Source: Actinomycetota bacterium
GTDB lineage: Bacteria > Actinomycetota > CADDZG01 > WHSQ01
Assembly (NCBI GenBank): GCA_019348445.1
Contig: JAHWJK010000078.1
Span: forward strand, 1-7,940
Length of the DNA stretch: 7,940 nt
Direction: 5' to 3'
Part shown: one piece after another, positions 1 through 6,396 of the stretch
How positions within the stretch are numbered: position 1 is the first letter of the stretch
Layout: each line of letters opens with the position of its first letter
The notes under the pieces: generated by a model
The model's database searches: none
The model's input: the letters and a program-made list of their open reading frames with translations, nothing else
Told to the model about the DNA's origin: nothing
Made by a program: the position numbers and the translations under genes

Positions 1-32
1 CTCCGGCCCCCGGCGAGGAGTACGCTCGCGGC

Positions 33-410
33 ATGCTCGAGGAGATCATCGTCACCGCCGACGATCGTCCCGGAGTGCTCGCCGAGATCGGCGAGCTACT
101 CGGAAACGCAGGCGTCAACATCGAAACGCTGAGCGCGTTCAACTCTGATGGGATCGGCGTCGTGCATCTCGTCGTCGACGACGGAGACGATGCCGGCGAG
201 ATCCTGGCGCAGAACGGGTTCAAGGTCGAGGGGTCGCGCGGCGTGTTGACCGCGACGCTCGACGATCGTCCCGGCGAGCTCGGCCGTTATTGCAGGCGGC
301 TAGCGCGCGAGGGCGTCGGGATCTCCGCCGCATACGTCGCGCGACGCGGCGACGGAGAGACCGAGCTCATCTTCGCGGTCGACGACATAGAAGCCGCGCA
401 GAACGCGTGA
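33..410 (+). CDS. Tandem ACT-domain protein, putative amino-acid-sensing regulator
   Basis: A 125-residue protein made almost entirely of two ACT domains (about residues 3-60 and 70-122). Each opens with a beta strand leading into the same DRPG turn (residues 11-14 and 78-81), followed by the amphipathic helix of the fold (LAEIGELLGNAGVNI in the first copy). ACT domains usually bind amino acids or other small ligands and control enzymes; no catalytic domain is attached here. Small stand-alone tandem-ACT proteins form a known uncharacterised group (COG4747-like), so the ligand and partner are unknown. ATG 33 is chosen because family members begin right at the first ACT strand, and a purine-rich GAGGAG lies at 15-20. 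The frame is open up to the window edge, so a longer N-terminus is not excluded. The gene ends just before a strong terminator. Confidence 0.85.
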   Translation: MLEEIIVTADDRPGVLAEIGELLGNAGVNIETLSAFNSDGIGVVHLVVDDGDDAGEILAQNGFKVEGSRGVLTATLDDRPGELGRYCRRLAREGVGISAAYVARRGDGETELIFAVDDIEAAQNA

Positions 411-414
411 TCTA

Positions 415-444
415 AAAAGGCCCCCGCCGAAGCGGGGGCCTTTT
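415..444. terminator. Bidirectional intrinsic terminator
   Basis: A perfect 13-bp stem with a CGAA tetraloop (428-431). The left arm is 415-427 (AAAA, GG, CCCCC, GC) and the right arm 432-444. The GC-rich core is flanked by A's on the left and T's on the right, so the RNA has a U-tract in either direction. It begins 4 nt after the stop of the ACT gene and lies 55 bp beyond the stop of the converging DUF4383-type gene, so it can end transcripts of both. Confidence 0.93.
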
Positions 445-498
445 CTTCCATCTGCCACGCCGTGAAAACGCGGCTATGTGCTCAGAAAACGGGGTGGG

Positions 499-924
499 TT
501 AGGCCACGGGGGCCGCGGGGCGAGTCGTCTCGGATCCCGCGGTGCCGAAGTAGATCGCGAGGATCGCCGTGCCCAGGTGCAGGAAGTCGTCGGCGACGCC
601 GCGGTCGTTGATCAGCTCCGGCGTAACGACGCCGATGAAGCCGAGCACCGCTACGAGGGCATAAGTGATGCCCACCCCCAGGTTCACCGTCCGCGCGAGG
701 TCCGCCCTCGTCGCACCAAACAGCAGCACCCCACCGATCAAGAGATGCACGATGTTGTGCATGTGGTTGACCGGGAACACGATCAGCTTGTCGCTGGCTT
801 CGCCGCCGATGAACTGATCCGCAACGAAGAACCCCGCGATACCCACGAGCACGTAAACGGCGCCGAACACCAGTCCGAACAACTGTGCCGGCGTCCGCGT
901 CTTTGCAGGCCCTGCAGTAGCCAT
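499..924 (-). CDS. DUF4383-type four-helix membrane protein
   Basis: A 141-residue integral membrane protein with four predicted helices, at about residues 14-35, 55-71, 80-100 and 111-127. Signature features are an Asn/His cluster, N53-H54-x-H56-N57-x-x-H60, at the start of helix 2, and a D113-x-L-H116-L pair entering helix 4. This layout, with short polar ends, matches the DUF4383 family, common in actinobacteria and of unknown function. The paired His/Asp/Asn residues near the membrane surface could bind a metal or haem, but that is only inference. The ATG at 924-922 is preceded at good spacing by a GGGGGAG ribosome-binding site (minus strand, about 925-934). The gene follows the glycan operon on the same strand after an 87-bp gap with no visible terminator, so read-through from the operon is possible. 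Confidence 0.85.
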   Translation of the reverse strand: MATAGPAKTRTPAQLFGLVFGAVYVLVGIAGFFVADQFIGGEASDKLIVFPVNHMHNIVHLLIGGVLLFGATRADLARTVNLGVGITYALVAVLGFIGVVTPELINDRGVADDFLHLGTAILAIYFGTAGSETTRPAAPVA

Positions 925-1011
925 GTCTCCCCCTTCGGGTAGTCGGTCCGAAACTCGTTCTATCTTCCCTTCGAAAGACGCGCCGAATCCGGATTGCCGG
1001 TGCGGCCACGC

Positions 1012-2628
1012 CTACAGATACCCGAGGTTGCGCAGGGATTCTTCGATCTGGGCCTCTTCCTCGGGGGAATAAGGCCTCGCTTCGGCCCCCTCCCCCGCGA
1101 GCGGAAGATCCATGCGCTCGACGCGCACAGGGCTCGCCGCCACGAGGTCTTCCGGAAGGAACTCGAGCAGCACCGTGCCGTCCATCTCGGGCAGTGCGCA
1201 TCCCGCGAGATACAGCGCCGTCGGGGTGATGTCGTAGAGATGCGCGCGCTGCCCGGCCGCCGCGCTCACCGCCGGCCCTGCGATGCCGAAGATCCCGTCG
1301 CTGTGATGGAAGCCGCGAGGTAGATCGCGGTAATCGGTGATGACCGACGGTGAGAACAACCCATCGGACAGCTCGTAGGAGTAATCCCTGCACACCGGGA
1401 AGAGATCGGGAGCCTCGGGCGTCAGCGGACCGTCGAGAACCTCCTCACGCTTGTGCATACGGTCGAGGACGGGGGCTCCATCGTCGGGATCGCGCAGCGT
1501 GGAGAAACGCTCGATGATCTCGTCGCGCACCGACTCGTAGTCGGAGTCGGCGACGATCCCGTGAGGTTCGCGCCCGCGTAGGTTCACGTAGATGCCTTGC
1601 TGGGGATTCGGCGATGCGAATGCCTTTGTCTTCGACCAATCGATCGTCTGGCGCGACGCGGTTTTCGCCTTGCGGTACGCGGCCTTTGGTATGACCTTCT
1701 TGACTCGCCGCGCCAGCCTGCGCGCTCCTGCCGAGCCGAGCGCGGTCCCGGCCCCCGCCACCGACAACAACCCCCACTCGCGCAGAGCGACGTTGACGTT
1801 CACGACCTTCTCTTTCGGTCCGAACCCGTGATCGGACATCGTGACGATCCATCCATCGTCGCCCGCCCACGCAAGGAGGTCGCCGATCACCTCGTCCATC
1901 TCGTCGAAGAACGCCCACGCTCGTTCCCGGATCGGTCCCGCCTCGGGGCGGTCGAAGTGAGGGCAGTCAGGGTCGATGTACTTGTAGTGGACGTGCATCA
2001 ACCGGTCCGGCGCTTCGAGCACCGCGAACAGGATCGGGACGTCGCCGTTGGTCTCGAGGAGGTAGCGAAGCGCGGCTCTCTTCAACGCGAGGTTGCGCGA
2101 CAGGCGCTCGATGATCGCGGTCGACTTCCAGTCCTGGTCGTAATCGACGTCGATGTCGATCTCGTAGGCGCCGGCCGCCGCGACGAGTCGCTCGGCGAGC
2201 TCGGGCGGATGCGTGAAACCCCGCGGCGTCTCGCCTCCACCCTCGGGCGTAAGCATCCCGGCAACCGCGAACCCATCGACCGGAGGAGGCGGGAACGTCA
2301 TCGGGACGTTGAACAGACCGACGCGTTTGTCCTGCGCGTTGGCGATGTTCCACAGCGCGGGAGCTCGCACGCGATCGAGCCTCACGAGTCCCTGCTCGCG
2401 CTGGATATTGCCGAGAGTGAAACCGAAGATCCCATGCTTGCCCGGATTCACGCCGGTAAAGATCGACGTCCATCCCGGCGGCGTGTACGGCGGGACCGTG
2501 GAAGTCAGCTTGCCGCGCACACCTCGATCGAGGAGCGCTTTGAGACGAGGTAGATGACCTGCTTCGAACGCCGGGTCGAGGACCCGGTCGGTCATGCCGT
2601 CGAGACCGAGGAGCAGGACCTTGCTCAG
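1012..2628 (-). CDS. Cytosolic alkaline phosphatase-superfamily phosphohydrolase/phosphodiesterase
   Basis: A 538-residue enzyme of the type I phosphodiesterase/nucleotide pyrophosphatase branch of the alkaline phosphatase superfamily (COG3379-like). The two-metal site is complete and in normal order: D10 in GLDG, the likely nucleophile T49 in TPPGWTS, D208 and H212 in DRLMH, D266-H267 in SDHGF, and a closing histidine in GFHHSDG (441-442). The C-terminus LRNLGYL is typical of the family. There is no signal peptide, so it should act in the cytoplasm on a phosphoester or phosphodiester, possibly a nucleotide-linked or lipid-linked intermediate of this operon; the substrate is unknown. The start is uncertain. 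CTG 2628 overlaps the upstream stop (CTGA) and has AGAAGG 8 nt before it. GTG 2649 would add seven residues but has no clear ribosome-binding site. The first in-frame ATG (2595) would remove the metal ligand D10 and is rejected. Confidence 0.9.
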   Translation of the reverse strand: MSKVLLLGLDGMTDRVLDPAFEAGHLPRLKALLDRGVRGKLTSTVPPYTPPGWTSIFTGVNPGKHGIFGFTLGNIQREQGLVRLDRVRAPALWNIANAQDKRVGLFNVPMTFPPPPVDGFAVAGMLTPEGGGETPRGFTHPPELAERLVAAAGAYEIDIDVDYDQDWKSTAIIERLSRNLALKRAALRYLLETNGDVPILFAVLEAPDRLMHVHYKYIDPDCPHFDRPEAGPIRERAWAFFDEMDEVIGDLLAWAGDDGWIVTMSDHGFGPKEKVVNVNVALREWGLLSVAGAGTALGSAGARRLARRVKKVIPKAAYRKAKTASRQTIDWSKTKAFASPNPQQGIYVNLRGREPHGIVADSDYESVRDEIIERFSTLRDPDDGAPVLDRMHKREEVLDGPLTPEAPDLFPVCRDYSYELSDGLFSPSVITDYRDLPRGFHHSDGIFGIAGPAVSAAAGQRAHLYDITPTALYLAGCALPEMDGTVLLEFLPEDLVAASPVRVERMDLPLAGEGAEARPYSPEEEAQIEESLRNLGYL

Positions 2629-3311
2629 GAGCGAAGCCTTCTGCGCCACGTGATCGCGATCCCGGCGGCGACCATGGCAAGGCCCACGTAGAGCGCCGGG
2701 ATCACGAATCCGCTTATCGGTCCGATGACGTAGACGAGCGCCGACACGTCGGGCATGCCCGGCGTCGGAAGCAGCCTCCGCTTCGCGAGAGCGGCGGCCC
2801 AGCGTCCCCGGATCCCGCCGTGACCTTCTCCGCGTTCGGCTCCCGAGATCTCGATGAAATACGCGCTCAAGACACCGAACGCCGCGGCGAGGACGATCTC
2901 GTGGAGTTGCACCGCTTCGGCCGAATACACGAGGTACGTCACGATGCCGATCGCGGCGCTGGCGCGACGCGCACTGTCCGACATCGCATCGAGCGCGTGG
3001 CCGCGCGCGCTGGAGAGGTTCAACGTGCGCGCGAGCTTCCCGTCGACGCAGTCGAGAACGAACGACGCGTAGTAAACGAGACCGCCCGTGACGAGAGCCC
3101 AACGGTCGCCGACGGCAAAGAAGAGACCCGTGAGCAGCCCCAAGACGAGCGAGACGATCGTGATCTCGTCGGGCGTCATAAGACGCCGTTTCGCGAGCAG
3201 GCGAGTGAGCGGGATCGCGACCGGATCGACAACGAGAACCGTCCACCAGTAGTCGCGGGTCTTGGCGCCGTCGTCGGTCACGTCCCACGCCGGATCTGCA
3301 GCAGTCGTCAC
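2625..3311 (-). CDS. CDP-alcohol phosphatidyltransferase family protein
   Basis: A 228-residue membrane enzyme with the full CDP-alcohol phosphotransferase signature D-x2-D-G-x2-A-R-x8-G-x3-D-x3-D: D87, D90, G91, A94, R95, G104, D108 and D112. The family moves a phosphoalcohol from a CDP-activated donor (for example CDP-diacylglycerol) to an alcohol acceptor, using two metals held by these aspartates. About six membrane helices are visible (near 50-68, 71-88, 117-133, 139-156, 189-205 and 206-222). The N-terminal segment DPVAIPLTRLLA looks like the interfacial helix usual before helix 1. The acceptor, such as inositol phosphate, glycerol phosphate or a sugar, cannot be told. GTG 3311 is the start: it overlaps the upstream stop as GTGA, and AAGGTGG lies 6 nt before it (3324-3318). 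The open frame extends far upstream, but only as a shadow of the glycosyltransferase gene. Confidence 0.92.
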   Translation of the reverse strand: MTTAADPAWDVTDDGAKTRDYWWTVLVVDPVAIPLTRLLAKRRLMTPDEITIVSLVLGLLTGLFFAVGDRWALVTGGLVYYASFVLDCVDGKLARTLNLSSARGHALDAMSDSARRASAAIGIVTYLVYSAEAVQLHEIVLAAAFGVLSAYFIEISGAERGEGHGGIRGRWAAALAKRRLLPTPGMPDVSALVYVIGPISGFVIPALYVGLAMVAAGIAITWRRRLRS

Positions 3312-4273
3312 GCGCGGCCACCTTGTGCCAGATCGAGCGTTCCTCTGGCGCGCGTCTGCTCCAGTGCGCCGGCGATCATCCCGGTGACGAGCCCCCAGTC
3401 GTTTCTCGCGGCGGCGCGTGCCACGTTCAGCAGGAACTGGCCGATCAGCCCCCACCACAGCGCGAGCCGGTGTCGCGCGTCTTGCGGCATGTTCTTCCGG
3501 TGTAGGTAGAACTGGTTGCGGAGGTTCATGTGCGTCAGCTGATGCGACGTCAGCCGCGACGTAGAGGTCTGGAAGTGATCGCAGATCGCGGCCGGGGTCT
3601 GCAGCATGACGTAGCCGTGCTTGTGCACGCGGTAGGTGAGATCCACGTCTTCTTTGTGCGCGTAACCGGCGAGATTCTCGTCGAAGCGTTCCTTCTCGAA
3701 GACCTCGCGCTTGAAGGACATGAACCAGCCCGTCATGTACTCGATCTTGCGCACGCCCTTCGCGATCGAGATGCCCTCGACCCAGAAGCCACGACGCATC
3801 TTGCCGCTCGCTTCCGGCCACCACCCACCGATGCCGAACAACTTCCGCCACATGATCGAGACCAAAGGGGGCCGCGCCGGGTGTTTCGGCGTTGCTCGGA
3901 TGCCGCCGAGTTTGACTCCACGAGCGCCATCCCACCGCTCGTACTCCTCGAGGATCCGTTCGTGGCAATCGGGCTCCAAGAACACGTCGTCGTCGATGAA
4001 GAAGACCGGGTCACCGGTCGTCCGATCGATCCCGATATTGCGTTGGATCGTCAATCCACGAGGCGCGGGATGGTGATAGTCGAGCGGCACTCCCGCCGCG
4101 TCGCATAGCTCTTCGATCTTCGCCCTCGTCGGTGTCTCGTCGCTCGAATCGACTATGCAGAGCTCGGCGGGCAGCACCGTCTGCCGCACGAGGCTCTCCA
4201 CTGCGACGACGAGCTCATCGGGGCGGTTCCTGCAGGCAATGATGAACGCTGAAGACGCTCGCTTGGGTTTCAT
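3308..4273 (-). CDS. Family 2 (GT-A) glycosyltransferase
   Basis: A 321-residue inverting glycosyltransferase. The GT-A nucleotide-binding half starts with the strand AFIIACRNRP (9-18), carries ESLVRQT (26-32) and the metal/UDP-binding triad D94-D95-D96 in FFIDDDVFLEP. The acceptor half has GWFMSFKREVF (182-192) and the probable catalytic base within KEDVDL (207-212). It should transfer a sugar from a nucleotide donor to a growing glycan or lipid acceptor at the inner membrane face. A weakly hydrophobic C-terminal stretch (about 271-288) may help membrane contact; there is no clear transmembrane helix. The donor and acceptor are unknown; a galactofuranosyl role is possible given the mutase nearby but is not shown. 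The start is forced by an in-frame TGA at 4282-4280. No ribosome-binding site is visible in the 11-bp gap after the upstream stop, which suggests translational coupling. Confidence 0.93.
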   Translation of the reverse strand: MKPKRASSAFIIACRNRPDELVVAVESLVRQTVLPAELCIVDSSDETPTRAKIEELCDAAGVPLDYHHPAPRGLTIQRNIGIDRTTGDPVFFIDDDVFLEPDCHERILEEYERWDGARGVKLGGIRATPKHPARPPLVSIMWRKLFGIGGWWPEASGKMRRGFWVEGISIAKGVRKIEYMTGWFMSFKREVFEKERFDENLAGYAHKEDVDLTYRVHKHGYVMLQTPAAICDHFQTSTSRLTSHQLTHMNLRNQFYLHRKNMPQDARHRLALWWGLIGQFLLNVARAAARNDWGLVTGMIAGALEQTRARGTLDLAQGGRA

Positions 4274-4284
4274 GTCATGTCAGG

Positions 4285-5022
4285 TTACGTGAAGCGTTGT
4301 TTGAGGTTGCGCCACACGAACTTCGGATTGCCGAGGAGATAGCGCCGCCACATGCGCTTCGGCTCCTGGAGGAGACGGTGGACCCACTCGAGCCCGAAAC
4401 GGTTCATCCACTCCGGTGCGCGAGGCACCTCGCCCGTTACGAAGTCGAAGAACGCGCCGACCCCGATCGCGACGCGCGCACCGGTGCGGTCGAGGCACCG
4501 ATCGATCCACTTCTCCTGCAACGGGTTTCCCATCCCGACAAGAAGCACCTCGGCCCCCGACTGTTTGATCGCGTCGATCGCGCGATCGTTGCTGTCGAAA
4601 TACCCATCGAGTGTTCCGACCACATGCAGCCCCGGGATCCTCTCGTGCAGGGTCGCCGCGGCCCGTTCGGCAACGCCGGGTCCGGCACCAAGGAAGAAGA
4701 CGCGCCAGCCGTTGTCGGCAGCCTTTCTCAACAGTAGTGGAGCGAAGAAGTTGCCGTTGAGGTCACGCGGGAATCTGTGACCGTGGATGCGGGCCGCGAG
4801 CATGACACCCTTGCCGTCGTTGAGAACCAGGTCTGCACGTCGCAGCACGTTGAGGAAACCAGGATCCTCGTACGCGAGGTTCAACGTGTGCGCGTTCGCG
4901 TGCACGACGAATGCCGGTTCCGCATTGTCGTATAGCCGCTCGACCGCAGCGATGGCTTCTTTGGGTGTCAAACGCGCGATAGGGACACCCAATATGTCGA
5001 TCGTTGGGAGAGTGTGCGACAC
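4285..5022 (-). CDS. WecG/TagA/CpsF-family glycosyltransferase
   Basis: A 245-residue glycosyltransferase of the GT26 family. Visible signatures, numbered from the start used here, are DILGVPI near the N-terminus, HANAHTL (41-47), the NDGKGV block with the likely catalytic D69, FFLGAGPGV, VGTLDGYF, LLVGMGNPLQEKWI and GVGAFFDFVTGE. The C-terminal appendage EPKRMWRRYLLGNP, which in this family helps membrane attachment, is also present. Characterised members add ManNAc or ManNAc-uronate to GlcNAc-PP-undecaprenol, the second step of wall teichoic acid or enterobacterial common antigen synthesis; the sugar used here is unknown. It is the first gene of a four-gene minus-strand operon. GTG 5022 is chosen as a normal start codon at the expected N-terminus. 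GGAAGG (5042-5037) is 14 nt from it but 8 nt from CTG 5028, so CTG 5028 is a serious alternative. An upstream TTG (5070) would overlap the divergent gene. Confidence 0.93.
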   Translation of the reverse strand: MSHTLPTIDILGVPIARLTPKEAIAAVERLYDNAEPAFVVHANAHTLNLAYEDPGFLNVLRRADLVLNDGKGVMLAARIHGHRFPRDLNGNFFAPLLLRKAADNGWRVFFLGAGPGVAERAAATLHERIPGLHVVGTLDGYFDSNDRAIDAIKQSGAEVLLVGMGNPLQEKWIDRCLDRTGARVAIGVGAFFDFVTGEVPRAPEWMNRFGLEWVHRLLQEPKRMWRRYLLGNPKFVWRNLKQRFT

Positions 5023-5048
5023 GGGCAGAACGGTAACCTTCCACCACC
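5023..5048. promoter_or_regulatory. Short divergent intergenic region with possible leaderless plus-strand start
   Basis: Only 26 bp separate the start codons of the WecG-type gene (minus) and the mutase-like gene (plus). TAACCT at 5034-5039 fits a TAnnnT -10 element, 9 nt before the GTG at 5049, which would give a leaderless or nearly leaderless mRNA. No convincing -35 was found. On the other strand the same stretch carries GGAAGG (5042-5037), the ribosome-binding site candidate of the WecG-type gene, so that gene's promoter must lie inside the mutase-like coding region. The placement is inferred. Confidence 0.35.
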
Positions 5049-6395
5049 GTGTCTGACCCAAAGATCGCAATCATCGGCGCGGGTCCCTGCGGCCTTGGTT
5101 GCGCCCGAGAGCTAGTGAAGCTCGGTCACGAGAACTGGAAAGTTTTCGAGCGTAGCGACCGCCCGGGCGGCCTCGCTGCCTCCGTCGTCGACCCCGCCGG
5201 CTTCACGTGGGATCACGGAGGCCACGTCGTGTTCTCGCACTACGGCGAATTCGACAAGCTCCTCGAGGAAGTCATGGGCGACGACGTGTACGCGCACGAG
5301 CGGTCCAGCTACATCCGTTTCCGCGACCGGTGGGTGCCGTACCCGTTCCAGAACAATCTGCGTTACCTGCCGCCGGAACAGGCTTACGAGTGCCTGCTCG
5401 GATTGATCGAGGCGCCCGGCGGCGACACGAACATGGATTTCGCTCAGTGGATGGAGGCGACGTTCGGCGGCGGGATCACGCACCACTTCATGCGCCCCTA
5501 CAACTTCAAGGTGTGGGCAACACCTCCGGAGCGCATGTCGTCGCAGTGGATAGGCGAACGCGTGAGCGTCATCGACTACAGGCGCGCGTTACGGAGCTTC
5601 GTCTTCCAGGAAGACGACGTCGCGTGGGGGCCGAACAACTTGTTCGTCTTCCCTGCCGCCGGAGGAACCGGAGAGATCTATCGCCGCGTCGCGATGCGCC
5701 TCGGGGAACGAGTCGAATACGAGCGCTCGGTTGTAAGGGTGGATACCGAGACGAAGACGCTTCATTTCGCAGACGGGAGCGACGAGTCGTACGACCATCT
5801 CCTCTCGACGATGCCGCTCGACGTCCTCGTACGGTTGCTCGTTCACTGCCCCGACCACGTACGTGCGGCTGCCGAAGACCTCGAGCACAACGGCGTTTAC
5901 ATGGTTGGGATCGGATACGAAACACCGCTCAAGGACGACAAGTCGTGGATGTACTTTCCCGAAGACAGTGCACCCTTCTACCGCGCGACCAACTTCGCGA
6001 AGTACTCGGCGGCGAACGTCCCCGATGCCGACACGGCAACGTATTCGTCGTACATGACCGAGACGAGCTACTCGCGGTACAAGCAAGAAGACGTTGACGA
6101 TCTCGGCGACCGGGTCGAAGAAGGTCTACGCGCTACGGGTGTGGTGGAAGGCCGACCCGAGGTCGTCTCGATGCACGTCGTAGACATCCCCTACGCGTAT
6201 CCGGTTCCGACCCTCGGGCGCGACGACGCGCTACAAACGATCCAGACGTGGCTCATGGACCACGACATCTACTCGCGCGGCCGTTTCGGCGCGTGGAGGT
6301 ACGAGATCGGCAACATGGATCATTCCGTCAAGATGGGCGTGGACGCCGCACGCTCCATCGTGAACAAGACCCCCGAAGAGATCTGGACGACCTGA
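5049..6395 (+). CDS. Eukaryotic-type UDP-galactopyranose mutase-like flavoenzyme
   Basis: A 448-residue FAD enzyme. The Rossmann motif GAGPCGLG (10-17), the acidic end of strand 2 (E34) and RPGGLA (38-43) bind FAD. Long blocks recall fungal and trypanosomatid UDP-galactopyranose mutases rather than the roughly 370-residue bacterial ones: GGHVVFSHY (57-65), WVPYPFQNN (95-103), FMRPYNFKVWA (147-157), WIGERV (167-172), FPAAGGTG (201-208), MYFPEDSAPFYRAT (301-314) and RGRFGAWRYEIGN (410-422). Residues matching, from memory of the Aspergillus enzyme, the FAD-contacting histidine and the active-site arginines are H59, R171, R312 and R417. Mutases convert UDP-galactopyranose to UDP-galactofuranose through a reduced-flavin adduct, for use by surface-glycan transferases; the divergent glycosyltransferase operon fits. 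The GTG start is forced by an in-frame TAA at 5034, yet no ribosome-binding site precedes it. A related flavin amine-oxidase-fold function remains possible until tested. Confidence 0.88.
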   Translation: MSDPKIAIIGAGPCGLGCARELVKLGHENWKVFERSDRPGGLAASVVDPAGFTWDHGGHVVFSHYGEFDKLLEEVMGDDVYAHERSSYIRFRDRWVPYPFQNNLRYLPPEQAYECLLGLIEAPGGDTNMDFAQWMEATFGGGITHHFMRPYNFKVWATPPERMSSQWIGERVSVIDYRRALRSFVFQEDDVAWGPNNLFVFPAAGGTGEIYRRVAMRLGERVEYERSVVRVDTETKTLHFADGSDESYDHLLSTMPLDVLVRLLVHCPDHVRAAAEDLEHNGVYMVGIGYETPLKDDKSWMYFPEDSAPFYRATNFAKYSAANVPDADTATYSSYMTETSYSRYKQEDVDDLGDRVEEGLRATGVVEGRPEVVSMHVVDIPYAYPVPTLGRDDALQTIQTWLMDHDIYSRGRFGAWRYEIGNMDHSVKMGVDAARSIVNKTPEEIWTT

Positions 6396-6396
6396 C

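Noticed and set aside
925..1011. Promoter for the DUF4383-type gene
   Set aside because: I found no convincing -10/-35 pair in this gap, only the ribosome-binding site and a palindrome.
482..1393. Minus-strand open frame spanning the DUF4383-type gene and the end of the phosphohydrolase gene
   Set aside because: It is another frame of two better-supported genes, with low-complexity Arg-rich translation.
1597..2553. Long plus-strand open frame opposite the phosphohydrolase gene
   Set aside because: It is rich in Arg and Asp with no recognisable fold and lies fully antisense to a gene with intact catalytic motifs; typical GC-rich shadow.
2629..3321. N-terminal extension of the phosphohydrolase frame through the CDP-alcohol transferase gene
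   Set aside because: The extension is out of frame with the transferase and Arg-rich; the recognisable protein begins at KVLLLGLDG near 2622.
3312..3968. N-terminal extension of the CDP-alcohol transferase frame
   Set aside because: It overlaps the family 2 glycosyltransferase in another frame; the GTG at 3311 with a ribosome-binding site is a clear start.
4575..4588. 14-bp palindrome CGATCGCGCGATCG
   Set aside because: It lies in the WecG-type coding region and follows from Ile, Asp, Ala and Arg codons in GC-rich DNA; no regulatory context.
5207..6097. Plus-strand open frame inside the mutase-like gene
   Set aside because: It is Arg-rich, in the wrong frame of a gene with strong family motifs, and has no domain of its own.
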